Source: Bog-473 sp963726135
GTDB lineage: Bacteria; Actinomycetota; Acidimicrobiia; Acidimicrobiales; RAAP-2
Length of the DNA stretch: 64,000 nt
Direction of reading: 5' to 3'
Assembly (NCBI GenBank): GCA_963726135.1
Contig: CAVSBE010000008.1
Location: 1,364,001 to 1,428,000, forward strand
Program-made: the position numbers and the translations under genes
Part shown: one piece after another, positions 18,085-27,410 of the stretch
Layout: every line of letters begins with the position of its first letter
How positions within the stretch are numbered: position 1 is the stretch's first letter
Notes under the pieces: generated by a model
Database searches by the model: none
The model's input: only the letters and a program-made list of their open reading frames with translations
Told to the model about the DNA's origin: nothing

Positions 18085-18132
18085 TGCCCCACCGAACCGC
18101 TAAGGTGGCACCCGCTCCCGGCGAATGGGGCA
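18085..18132 (+). repeat. Dispersed palindromic repeat, copies 16 and 17 in tandem
   Basis: Copy 16 (18085-18110) is TGCCCCACCGAACCG, then CTAAGGTGGCA. Copy 17 (18106-18132) is TGGCACCCGC, then TCCCGGCGAATGGGGCA. They share the bases TGGCA at the junction, so one appears inserted into or fused with the other. Confidence 0.8.
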
Positions 18133-18140
18133 CCCTGGAT

Positions 18141-20055
18141 CTAGTTGTTGACGGTGATAGTGACAGGCGGGCTCGTCCCGCTGACCCCACCGGCGTTGGA
18201 GGCAACGCTGTTAAGGGTGTAGGTGCCGTTGGGCACCGTCGTGGTGTCCCAGCCCGCCAGCCAGCCGACGATGGTCGAGGTGGCGGTGGCGATCACAGCC
18301 TGGTTCAGGGTTCCCCCGCTCAGCTCGTAGACCACTTTGGACACCCCGGGTGAGACGCCAGCGTCGAGCCACTGCCCGCCCGAGACGGTGGCACCGTTCG
18401 ACGGTAGCCCGACGGTAGTCATGGGTGGTGGGTTGTTGACTGTGATCGTGATGGGCGCGCTGGAGGTGCTCACGCCATCGATGTCGGTGGCCACGCTTTG
18501 GAGGCTGTAGGTGCCGTTAGGGACCGTGGTCGTGTCCCATCCGCCCAACCATCCGAAGATGGTGGGTGTGGAGCCCGAGATGACCTTGTCGTTCATCGTG
18601 CCGCCCGTGAGCTCGTAGGAGACCGATGCGATGCCAATAGGACTCGAAGCTGATGCATCGAGGTAATGAGTTCCCGACAATGTCGCCCCGTTCGATAGGG
18701 AGGAGCACGGTGGTCGTCGGCGGCTCGTTGTTCACCGTGATCGTGATGGGAGCACTCGTCGTGGTAAAGCCCTCCACGTCGGTGGCAACGCTCTGGAGGG
18801 TGTAGGTGCCGTTAGGAACGGTTGTCGTGTTCCAGCCGCCGATCCAGCCGAAGTAGGTGGGTGTGGAGCCCGAGATGACGGTGTCGTTGTAGGTGCCGCC
18901 GCTGAGGACGTAGTTGAGCTGGGTCACACCGAGGTTGTCAGACGCGGCCGCATCCAGATAGTGGCCGCCCGCCAAGGTGGCTCCATTCGACGGGAGGGCA
19001 ACCGTCGTCGTCGGGGAGGTCATAGGCAGGACGATGCTCGCGTGGGTTGTCTGCTGAAACCCGATCGCTTCGCACGACGTTGCGTCGGAACAGGCAACGT
19101 CGTTATAGAACACAACCGCTGTTCCAGTCAGCGTGAATGTCGCTCCAACCTCACCGTTCGTGATCGGCACGACGGCGCCATCTGTGCCCGCGGCATTTTG
19201 GCCCACCCCTTCGCACAGGGTTGCGCTCGGGCAGGCAACGCCGACGAGACTATTTGTCCCCGACGCGGTCTGAGCCGTGCCCGGGGTGCCGTCCGTGATG
19301 GGTACCACCACTCCCGTGTCGCTTGAGTCCCCAACTGCGATACAGGCGGTGGAGCTGGATCAGAAGATGCTCCATAATGTTGTCGAACCCGACACGAGCT
19401 GTTCGGCTCCAAACGTCCCATTGACGATTGCTACGACAACACCCTCGGACGATTGAACATCGCTACCCACGGCGAAACAAAGCGTGTCGCTTGAACATGC
19501 CACATCCTCGAGGTTGACGGGCGAATAAGAGTGCTGCATGACGGTGACCGTGCCGTCGTTAGCGACAGTGACCACAATAGCGATGCCAGTACCGATGATC
19601 TCACATCGTGTTGCGACACAGCTGATGCCATAGAACGAGGGAGTATTCGGCACCTGTTGCACGATGGTTCCTGCCTCGCCATAGGTCAATATGAGACCCA
19701 CCCTATTGTTTTGCACAATCCCGTGGCCAACAGCAATGCATTCGGTTGAAGTTGGACAACTGACATCACTGAGGCCGAAGGCATCCGATTCGTATTGGAC
19801 GCTCCCAGGTATCCCGTTTGTAATGGGAACAACAAAGCCGCTTGGGACAGGACCCCCAGTGGTTCCAACGCCGAGGCAGGTCGTGGCTGTCGAACATGCG
19901 ATGGCAGTGAGCTCTGCCGCGGTTGGCTGGATGGTAGCGGCCGACGCGGAAGCGGCGCCGCCCAACACGCCAGCGGACGGGAACAACATCAACATCGCAA
20001 TAACTGAAAGGACCCTTTTCGGGTTCAGGGCCAGAAGTTGTCGTCGACTAGGCAT
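18141..20055 (-). pseudogene. Secreted propeller-like plus Ig-like repeat protein (in-frame TGA and a frameshift)
   Basis: From ATG 20055 a signal peptide (VLSVIAMLMLFPSAGVLGGA) leads into repeats of about 40-50 residues, each with a C-x(5)-C-x-x-V/I-G signature (ACSTATTCLGVG, SCPTSTECIAVG, ACSSDTLCFAVG) and a VVPITNG strand. They resemble beta-propeller blades. Three Ig-like modules follow, each with the VPNGTYTLQSVATD-type strand. A TGA at 19360 interrupts the frame where the first Cys of a blade is expected, and the frame continues unchanged to about 18700, where it slips. Full product about 640 residues, probably an extracellular binding protein. Confidence 0.65.
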
Positions 20056-20565
20056 CACTCAACCTCGCTGTCCTTGGAGTTGAGACAGAATCCTCCCTCA
20101 AGAGACTTAGGCACACCCCGGGCCACCCGGATAGGGTCCATGGTCACTCGACGCCCCACCGCCCTGCGAAGATCAGCCCTCAGATCCGTCGCCGCGGCAG
20201 ATGGAAACGGGCACTGAGATGCCGGGCTGTGACCTGGGAGGCGATGCAAGAGGAGGCTAAAAGGAAGCGACTCCGAAGTACGTTTTGGGGGGGATTTCGA
20301 AGTCCTCCGAGGTGTCGCTGGTGATCCTCGACGCGTGTTCCCAGATGCCCTTCCATGCCGGCTCTCTGCGACAGTGGGTTGCCTGGAGCTGACTCGACTG
20401 AACCATGGGGAAGCACCGGCCTGGCTGTGAGCTGAACGCCGAGTTCCTCGGGACGTCGCCTGAGACGGGGGGCGGTCCAGTTTCAAGTCCCTTTCGTTTC
20501 GCCCGCGTGCCCCATTCGGGCTTGTCGACTGGGAGGACTGCGCTGTGAGACCGGGCAGGATTCAG
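20056..20565. other. Intergenic stretch without a gene
   Basis: No convincing gene. Two weak look-alikes of the dispersed repeat occur, at about 20151-20175 (GCCCCACCGCCCTGCGAA) and 20507-20534 (GTGCCCCATTCGGG...). GAGG precedes the start of the flanking minus-strand gene at 20055. Confidence 0.45.
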
Positions 20566-22045
20566 TCAGGCACAGGCACCGTCCGTCTTGGGTGCGGGGG
20601 CCATGCCACCTGCTGGCTGGGTCACCCAGTAGGTGTCACCACAATTCTCGACGCCGACGTTGGCAGCGGGGATCGGCGGGAACTGTTCGGCCGACGGGTC
20701 CAGCACGCTGAATGCGTTGTTGCAGGTGTTCCCGCTGATTTGGGCGCCGAACACCGCGGCTACGGCCGTGCAGGGCACCCACGGGGTGTTCGGGAAGTAG
20801 CCGGGCTGTCCGTCACTCGCCCCCAAGATGTTGCGGTGATGGTGACGGCGGCATAGTCCTCCACCTCCCATATGGCGCACCCCGGCGGAGCAGTGATGGA
20901 CCCGCCGCACGGACTCTTGGAGGGCGCCACGCTGATGTTGTTCTTGACTGTCAATCCGAAGTCCGTCGGACAACTGGCGTATGCGCCCCGCAGCACAATG
21001 TCGGCGTTGACCGTGGCGTCGAGCGTGTTGCTTTCGATGTTGAGATCTTCTGCGGAATGCACTGTCCCTGCTCGCTCACGATCCAGGCGGCCGTGCCACT
21101 ACCGTTCGTGAAGATGTTGCCCGAGATGGTGACGTTCCACTGAGCCGTTGCGGTCGGAGTACCTCCGGGTCCGTCGAGACACTCGTTCACCCCTTCGACC
21201 TAGTCGCAGTTGTTGTCCACCTCGAGATCGGCGAAGTTGCCGAATCTGGAAACGGCGTTGTCGGTAAAATTCAAGCCGTTGACTCCCTCCAACGTCAGGA
21301 CGTGGTAGCCGATGTTCATAAAGCTGCCGGAGGTGAATGTCACGTTCGTGTTGATACCGTTGCCGCTGCCGAGCATGGGCACGATGGAGAGACCGTCACC
21401 GGCGGTGTTCTCGACATGTACGCCGGTCATTGTCACCCCGCTATTGCCAACCGGGTTATTGCCCATGAAGATCCCGTAGCCGCCCTCGGTGCCAGCTCCT
21501 CCACAGCCACCCGGTCCCTTGATCGTCAGATTGGAGATGTTGAGGTTCGTGTTCGCCTGGAGCCACAGGATCGGCTGGATGGCATCGGTGCTACAGCTCC
21601 CGCCGTTGTAGGTCGTCTGCTCCAGCGTGGCGCCGTTACCGTTGACCGTGACGCCGTTGGTGCCGTTGAGCGTGAACAGCGAGTCGGGCGAGTTGGAGAC
21701 GAGGTAGCAGGCGTTCGCCGGGAGATCGACAGTTGTATCCGGGGGCAAGTTGGCGACGAAATTGTTGAGTCGGGAAGTGACGGTCGTCGAGCAGTCGGTG
21801 GCGATACCGGTGGGAACGGCGACCAGCCCGTTACAAGCTGCGATGCCGGCCCCCACGCCAGACCCCAGGAGGGCGGCCGGTGTCAGACCTTTGGCCCATC
21901 GACGGGCACGCGTGGTGAGTGGCGGACGCTTCACCGGGCCCTTCAGGGAAGCGAGTCCTGCGTCAACCGGGAGTGTCCAAAGTCCGACCTGGTCGGTCCC
22001 GAGCGGCGAGCGTGGGCGAGCTGTCGTCCTGACGTGCTGAAACAT
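20566..22045 (-). pseudogene. Secreted right-handed beta-helix protein (in-frame TAG and frameshifts)
   Basis: From ATG 22045 a basic N-terminus and a hydrophobic segment (LTPAALLGSGVGAGIAACNG) suggest export. Then come parallel beta-helix coils rich in N, G and T: LFTLNGTNGVTVNGNGATLE, NLNISNLTIKGPGGCGG and VTMTGVHVENTAGDGLSIVP. A TAG at 21200 interrupts the frame, which continues unchanged (VNECLDGPGGTPTATAQWNV). It slips near 21060 and again near 20850, ending QPAGGMAPAPKTDGACA. About 480 residues. Beta-helix proteins of this kind often bind or cleave polysaccharides; no catalytic signature was identified. Confidence 0.6.
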
Positions 22046-22382
22046 GAGGGACGAAGGTGCACCACGATTGCAACTTCAGTAGTTCGTCCTATCGCGATTA
22101 TGTGCGCATGCCAGCGGGGGTCAAGGCGGTGGGTCGCACGGCAGCCGGCAATCCCGGTTGGGCTTTGGCGCGGCCTTTGGTAGGACTGGTCGAACAACCT
22201 AGGGGCAGTCGGTGCGTTGCGAACCTCGAAGTCACGGGGGTGCCACGGTCGTGCCGCACTACCTCACCGACCCCGCGGTCGGGGGCACTATCGAACAGGG
22301 TGTCTGGACCGAGCTACAGGTCTGATTGTGAGCAGCGTCGTCTGGTCGAAATGGGCGAACGTTCTTGGCTACGGTGAGCCCA
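22046..22382. other. Intergenic stretch without a gene
   Basis: No gene seen between the divergent beta-helix and stress-protein genes. A GC-rich palindromic run around 22265-22288 (ACCGACCCCGCGGTCGGGGG) resembles a degenerate repeat or hairpin. Confidence 0.45.
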
Positions 22383-22829
22383 ATGGAATCTCCAGTCCTA
22401 CTGTGCACCGATGGATCCGATGAGGCATTGGGTGCCATAGCCGCTGGCCTCGATCTGCTTGGCCGCGATCACGACCTTGTTCTGGTCACTGTGATGGATG
22501 CACCAGACGAGGCATCATTAGTGGGGTCTGGGCACGCTGGGCCCGAACTGTCTCCCACGGAGTACGACGACCAACTCTCACAGGCTCGCGAAACGGCCGC
22601 ATCCGCGATTTCTAAGGCTCAGAGCGAACTCGCACTCGTCGGCGCGGGGGTTCACATCCTTGGGGGTGATCCGGGCGTGGCCATCTGTCAACTTGCGACT
22701 GAGGTGTCCGCCCGGGCAATCGTGGTCGGCTCTCGGGGCAGAGGGAGACTGAAGCGCGCTCTCCTGGGCTCAGTCTCGGATCACGTCGTCCGCAACGCGC
22801 CGTGCAGCGTCATCGTGACCAAAAACTAA
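22383..22829 (+). CDS. Universal stress protein (UspA family)
   Basis: The ATG at 22383 starts directly at the family's first strand (MESPVLLCTDGSDEALGAIA). The 148-residue single domain ends with the ATP-binding signature VVGSRGRGRLKRALLGSVSD (G-x2-G-x9-G-S) and NAPCSVIVTKN. Such proteins bind ATP or AMP and help survival under starvation, hypoxia or redox stress. The frame is intact and the length usual for one USP domain. Confidence 0.88.
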   Translation: MESPVLLCTDGSDEALGAIAAGLDLLGRDHDLVLVTVMDAPDEASLVGSGHAGPELSPTEYDDQLSQARETAASAISKAQSELALVGAGVHILGGDPGVAICQLATEVSARAIVVGSRGRGRLKRALLGSVSDHVVRNAPCSVIVTKN

Positions 22830-22902
22830 CTATGGCTGTGTGCGGCTGACCCTGAAGCCGTCGGCCCCGATTGGAGCCAGACCAAGGGAACGACACAGGG
22901 AC

Positions 22903-23319
22903 TCAGGGGCAACACCGAGGGAGATCGAGAGGCAATCTCAAGTCCATGACGTGCCCGGTTTGGAAACCCAAGATCACGTAGTTCATGATCTGGGACTTCC
23001 CATGGGCTCGCCTCTTTCTTCCCGCATTTGCGAACAATGGGACACGACCGCATGCATTGACCACGGAACGCCAAGCCGTGGACCAGTCTCTCGATTCTTC
23101 TAAGATCGGGCGAACCTCGTGGCAGAAGTCGAGTGCTCCCGATACCACCTGCCAACCATCACTGCCCCGCTCGTATTGAGATACCTCGTCAATGAGAGCG
23201 AAGCGAGACCGCTCGCAGAAATCCATCATCTGGCGTCGACGGGTTTCCCATGAAGGAGCACGCCGGAGCCGATCGGGAAAGGAAAGACAGTCTGCGGCCA
23301 CGACGACAATTCTTTCCAT
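22903..23319 (-). CDS. Hypothetical protein
   Basis: The ATG at 23319 follows GGAGG by four bases, a strong site. The product starts MERIVVVAADCLSFPDRLRR, has SRFALIDEVSQYERGSDGWQ in the middle and ends LRLPLDLPRCCP. The N-terminal half reads as a genuine folded protein; the C-terminal half is less convincing and may hide a frameshift. It is convergent with the stress-protein gene. No family recognised. Confidence 0.45.
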   Translation of the reverse strand: MERIVVVAADCLSFPDRLRRAPSWETRRRQMMDFCERSRFALIDEVSQYERGSDGWQVVSGALDFCHEVRPILEESRDWSTAWRSVVNACGRVPLFANAGRKRRAHGKSQIMNYVILGFQTGHVMDLRLPLDLPRCCP

Positions 23320-23934
23320 CAATCCTCCGTTTCAAACCTGCAAAAGCGCCCCGGAAACTCCCTGATAGAGGTGCCTAAGCCCCAAAATCGGGCGGCCAAC
23401 AAATGGGGGCCGGAGAGGAGTGCGCCTCGAGACCTTGTCGGGCGAACGTGACCTAACCACATCACATCAATCGCGAAAGTCCTCACATCGGCCGATCATC
23501 GATACCCTCTGCCCATCCCCAAAAGACCTCGCGAACCCGACCTTTCATTTATTCAAACGGTTTGCCACGCTGGTCATGGGATGGAGGCGGGAAGGTCGGA
23601 GGGTGGCTCATTTCGAGCATCTCCCTGGTCGCGAGGTGCTCAATACGTACCGTCTGACCGAACGAGGATAGGGACTGCTGTCACGACGAAAAGGTCCAAC
23701 AGATCGAGCGCCAACCGAGCTTCGAAGTGAGGGCCAGTTGGCGGACAGTGCTGATCATTGAGACCAACTTGGCTCACCGGCCCGGAGTCTGGGATACGCG
23801 GGACTTATCAGTACCCCGAGGATGTCACGACCAGGCGGGCGACCGCTCCAAACGTGCGGATCAGGTGGACTCGGGGTCGTTGATCAACTGCTGGCAAGCG
23901 TAGGTTTCCGCCTGCACATCGCTGAAGCTGTCGC
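23320..23934. other. Intergenic stretch without a gene
   Basis: No supported gene. At about 23378-23409 AGCCCCA and TGGGGGC can pair around an 18-base core containing CGGGCGGCCAAC, perhaps a distant relative of the dispersed repeat. Confidence 0.45.
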
Positions 23935-24339
23935 CTACGACTGGCCGTAGTACTCGGCTTCAGTCACATGGGCACCCCAGTCCGCTTCGGGCTTCGCGGC
24001 ATCGCCGGTACCTTCGGTGATCGAGAGGTGGATCATGAAGTGGTCAGGCGAAGCCCCGTGCCAGTGCTCTTCTTCAGCGGGGGTTCGAATGATGTCGCCC
24101 GGCCGGATCTCGGCAATGGCTTCGCCTCTGGTTTGAACCAGACCGATACCGTCGGTGACGTAGAGCGTCTGTCCGAGGGCGTGGGAATGCCAGGCGGTGC
24201 GGGCACCGGGGCTGAAGCGGACGGTGTTCACACGGGCCCGCGACGGCGCTGTCCCGATGTAGACCGCATCGATCCACACGTCGCCCGTGAACACCTCGTC
24301 TGGACCCTTGACGGTCGGCGGCTTGGGCTCAATCTCCAT
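23935..24339 (-). CDS. Cupin-domain protein (mandelonitrile-lyase-like)
   Basis: From ATG 24339, 134 residues: DEVFTGDVWIDAVYIGTAPS, then cupin motif 1 (ARTAWHSHALGQTLYVTDGI) and motif 2 (RPGDIIRTPAEEEHWHGASP) with His, His, Glu/Gln and His metal ligands. The pattern matches small cupins annotated as (R)-mandelonitrile lyase-like or carboxymuconolactone-associated, single-domain metal enzymes. The reaction cannot be set from the sequence. Gene intact. Confidence 0.8.
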   Translation of the reverse strand: MEIEPKPPTVKGPDEVFTGDVWIDAVYIGTAPSRARVNTVRFSPGARTAWHSHALGQTLYVTDGIGLVQTRGEAIAEIRPGDIIRTPAEEEHWHGASPDHFMIHLSITEGTGDAAKPEADWGAHVTEAEYYGQS

Positions 24340-24605
24340 GACTCTTCTTTCCCTTCCGTCGGTTCTCTGTGATCCTGCGCGAAAGGTCTCAGGTTGGCAA
24401 GGCCACCCTTGGTCTCACTCCGCTTCGGCCCTCAGAGGCGTTGTCGGGACAAATCGAAGCTCTCGTGGTTGGTCCGTCGTCGTGAACGCGCTGGCGCCCC
24501 GTTGTTGTTCCCAAAATGGAGCGTCGCTCGACGCTCGACGGGCGTGGCGAAACACCAGGACGATCATTCGGCGGTCCGTCGCGCTTTCTCGTCCGTCGGG
24601 CGGTA

Positions 24606-25898
24606 TCAGTCACCGACCGCATTGGAGGTGTGCTCGTTCTCGACCGGCTTTGCGTGACGCCCCGCCACGTCGAGGCTGGCGTCCTCGACGCCGGTATGGA
24701 TGCTCTTGAGAAGTGGACGAGCGAGCAGGATCGCCACGGCGCACTGCAGGATTCCCGCCAGCACGATCGGTAGTCGGAGTCCCCCGACGGACGCCAACGT
24801 CCCCGCCGCAAGTGCGCCCACGGGCGCTGCACCCCAGACGATTCCGCGCCAAGCGCTGCCCACTCGTCCCATGAGTTCTGGAGGTGTCAATCTCTGGCGG
24901 AGGGAGATTGCGTCAACCGTAATTACGGTGACGGCGAAGCCCACGAGCACGAAGCCGGGACCGGCCACTCGCCACGTATTCGCGGAGGCCATGATGAGAT
25001 ATCCGAGTCCCGATGCGATCGTTGCGCCGATGAGAGTCAGGCCACTCCCGAACCGCTTGACCAGGCCATTTGAGGCAAAGCTCCCAAGGACGCTCCCGAC
25101 GGCACCCGCTGCGAGGAAGAACCCGTAAGCCCCCGTTCGGACACCCCACACTTTGGTGGCGATCAGCACGAGGACGCCGAACTCCATCCCCTGGAGTCCA
25201 GCGATGCAGCTCACCATGACAACGAGGACTCGCAGTCGACGGTCTGCGAACAAGAGCCTCACGCCCTCCCAGACCGATGTCGCCGATCCGTCGGATCTGG
25301 GTGCCTTCGAGTGGAGCCTCACGAAGGGGAACGTCGACATCATGAGGACAATCGCGTCGGCAAGGAATGGAATCGATGTGCTCACGGCAAACAGCGACGT
25401 TCCAACAGCCGGGCCAACCAAGTACTCGGTGCCCGATTCCGTACCCGTCAACACCCCGTTTGCGCGTTCGAGGGATTCGGATCCGACGAGTTCGGGAACT
25501 ACGGCCTGATACGAGGAGTAATAGATCGCTCGCGCTCCGGCATTGACGAGAACGACGATGATCAAACGAACCAAGTTCATTTGACCGCTGAGGATCAAGA
25601 GCGCTGCGCCAAGGATGGCAAAAGCTCGCAGAACGTTTACGAGCGCCATCAGGGGGCCGCGATCGAACTTGTCTGCAAACGCGCCAGCCGGGAGCGCCAC
25701 CAATAGCCACGGAAGGCTGTCCGCCGCTGCGACCGCTGAAACCGCCAGCGGATCTGGATCGACGACGACTGCGAGGAGCGGGACGGCACCCAAAATGAGC
25801 CCGTCACCCGTGCTCGCCAAAGTGAAGCCAACCCACAGGCGAGCAAAACCACGTGAGAGGCGACGCCGGTGCCTGCCCGCCAACCCAGGAATCCTCAT
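24606..25898 (-). CDS. MFS transporter, drug/siderophore exporter type
   Basis: From ATG 25898 (AAGG upstream), 430 residues with about 12 hydrophobic helices. FARLWVGFTLASTGDGLILG opens TM1. ALPAGAFADKFDRGPLM is the TM2-3 loop motif A (GxxxDKxxR type), repeated weakly as NGLVKRFGSG in the second half. The LERANGVLTGTESGTEYLVG segment is typical of EntS/macrolide-efflux-like MFS_3 members. It is likely a proton-driven exporter in the membrane. A leader peptide, hairpins and iterons sit upstream (26117-26307). Confidence 0.82.
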   Translation of the reverse strand: MRIPGLAGRHRRRLSRGFARLWVGFTLASTGDGLILGAVPLLAVVVDPDPLAVSAVAAADSLPWLLVALPAGAFADKFDRGPLMALVNVLRAFAILGAALLILSGQMNLVRLIIVVLVNAGARAIYYSSYQAVVPELVGSESLERANGVLTGTESGTEYLVGPAVGTSLFAVSTSIPFLADAIVLMMSTFPFVRLHSKAPRSDGSATSVWEGVRLLFADRRLRVLVVMVSCIAGLQGMEFGVLVLIATKVWGVRTGAYGFFLAAGAVGSVLGSFASNGLVKRFGSGLTLIGATIASGLGYLIMASANTWRVAGPGFVLVGFAVTVITVDAISLRQRLTPPELMGRVGSAWRGIVWGAAPVGALAAGTLASVGGLRLPIVLAGILQCAVAILLARPLLKSIHTGVEDASLDVAGRHAKPVENEHTSNAVGD

Positions 25899-26116
25899 CA
25901 AACCTTTCCGCCTGTCGCGCTTTTCAGATTGTTGCACTGCTGCCACCGGCGGCATCGGACCGTCGTTTGCCCTTGGCCGAAGACGCGACAACGGCGGGCG
26001 CCCGCCTCTACGAAAAGAATTCGCTCAAGGTGGCGTCCCGCCGTGTCGATACAGCCAAAGCTGCACCCCGTACCCTGGATAGGGGGTCGGTGAGTGAAAC
26101 CGCAATGGCTGTACAA

Positions 26117-26180
26117 ACCGGTCATTCGACCGGTCAGGGTCAGCCGACCCTGTTGAAAGTTGTCATACCACTCACCTCCT
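26117..26180 (-). promoter_or_regulatory. Leader peptide ORF with two tandem hairpins
   Basis: On the minus strand a strong Shine-Dalgarno (AGGAGGTGAG, 26180-26171) precedes ATG 26166. This starts an 8-codon ORF, MTTFNRVG, ending TGA at 26140. Directly overlapping are two abutting perfect palindromes of 7-bp stems and 4-base loops: CAGGGTC/GACCCTG (26135-26152) and ACCGGTC/GACCGGT (26117-26134). The frame is also open upstream (to about 26463), so this could instead be the 3' end of a longer ORF. A translational attenuator for the downstream MFS gene is an inference. Confidence 0.45.
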
Positions 26181-26263
26181 TTGCACGGCGGTACAGGTTG
26201 GAGGAGTCGAGGGCCCAACACCGTGCTACCGGTACCCTTGGTTCCTCCGCGTACAGCTTCTCC

Positions 26264-26307
26264 CATTGTGCAACCGTTGTGCAACCATTGTGCGGGCGTT
26301 GTGCTTG
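26264..26307. repeat. Four 11-bp iterons
   Basis: Four tandem units, CATTGTGCAAC, CGTTGTGCAAC, CATTGTGCGGG and CGTTGTGCTTG, share YRTTGTGC with exact 11-bp spacing (one helical turn). This suits cooperative binding of a repressor or initiator on one face of the DNA. They lie between the MFS leader and the IS21 remnant. Confidence 0.7.
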
Positions 26308-26479
26308 GTGACCAGGCAAAATAGCCAGAAAGTTTGTACGGAGGTCAGGGTGTGACAGGAGACCTCGGACGCGCCGGTACTCCCCATCTGTCGTTCCGCC
26401 ACGAGCACGGGACCACCTTGAGCTGGGTTCCGCCTCGAGCTCGGGACCATCCCAGGCATCCACCAGCCCCGTTTGCTGA

Positions 26480-27410
26480 TCCAGTGCACTTGCCGCGATC
26501 GGTCAAGTGATCTGAGGAGCGGCGACCGATTCCGGGAGCGGCCCGTGTCCGAGGTGGAAGAGGTGCTCGGCTCTGGCGCCGGGCGAGGCCCGCGGGCGGT
26601 CGAACGGCTGTCCGTCGACCGCACGACCGTCCGGTGTGACGTGACGGCACCGGGCGCACTCGGCGTCGACCAGGGCGGCCGAGAGGACCGGCTGAGTTAC
26701 GAGGTCCTGGCCGCCGTGATCGAGCGGGTCCGCCCGCATCGAGCCAGCGGGCGCGGAGAGTCCTGGCGGACGCTCGATGGCCCTCGCGGGCAGACCCGCG
26801 CTCGGCGCGGAGACCGGGCCAGAAGCCGGCCAAGATCCCACCCCGTCAAGCATCGGGCGGGCGTCCGACCGATCCGGCCAACCTGCCCGACGGCGCCGAT
26901 GTGTACAGCTGGTCTCGACCCCGACATGGTGTGTTTCGAGCACGCGTACGAGGCCGCCCGGGTCAGCTTCGATCGGGCCGTCATTGACGGCTGTGCTCGC
27001 TGCGATTCGTCGACGCCGGTCACAACGTCATGATCATCGGGCGTCGGAGTCGGCAAGACCTTCATGGCTTCGGCCTTCGGGACGCGGCGGTGGGGCGCCG
27101 CTGCAACGCGTTCTTCTACCGCACCGGCGTGGTGCTCAAACGCCTCCGGGGCCGGCCGCCTCGACAACTCCCCACGACGCCGGGATTGGGCAGGTTCAAG
27201 CGGTGGACCTGTTGTTCCTCGACGACTTCGCCTCCAACCCATGGATGCGCTCGACGCCGCCTCCACCTTGGTGACCTCGAACCGCGAACCAGCCGAGTGG
27301 ATCGCCCAGATGGTCGATGATCATTTCGCCGAGTCCGCCACCGACCGCCTTCAGTCCGCCGCCTACATGCTCGTGCTCGAGGGCGAGTCCTACCGCCCGC
27401 GCCCGCGACC
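26480..27410 (+). mobile_element. IS21-family remnant (istA and istB fragments)
   Basis: Around 26550-26790 one frame reads VEEVLGSGAGRGPRAVERLS and VDRTTVRCDVTAPGALGVDQ, then VIERVRPHRASGRGESWRTL, matching the N-terminal helix-turn-helix region of IstA transposases. From about 26900 to 27405, spread over frames, are IstB helper-ATPase pieces: a degraded Walker A (GVGKTFMASAFG), LFLDDF-like Walker B, QPMDALDAAS, STLVTSNREPAEWIAQM and DRLQSAAYMLVLEGESYR. The catalytic part of IstA is missing and the frames are broken, so the element is dead. It abuts the end of the GGDEF/EAL gene. Confidence 0.7.

Noticed and set aside
460..18132. Canonical integron attC sites
   Set aside because: The repeats lack the GTTRRRY/RYYYAAC core pairs, and no integron integrase is present in the window. 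Only a non-canonical system could be meant.
460..18132. CRISPR array built from the 28-bp repeats
   Set aside because: Copies are 0.3-4 kb apart with genes between them, not 30-40-bp spacers, and no cas genes are present.
19360..19362. TGA at a position where Cys is expected, possibly selenocysteine
   Set aside because: The protein is an exported propeller-like scaffold with no redox role. I see no obvious SECIS-like hairpin just after it and no sel genes in the window. A TGC-to-TGA change or sequencing error is simpler.
20101..20534. Two further repeat copies
   Set aside because: Only partial arm matches and no intact core; listed as look-alikes in the gap entry, not counted.
23420..23671. 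83-codon plus-strand open frame
   Set aside because: No ribosome-binding site, no motif and composition unlike neighbouring proteins.
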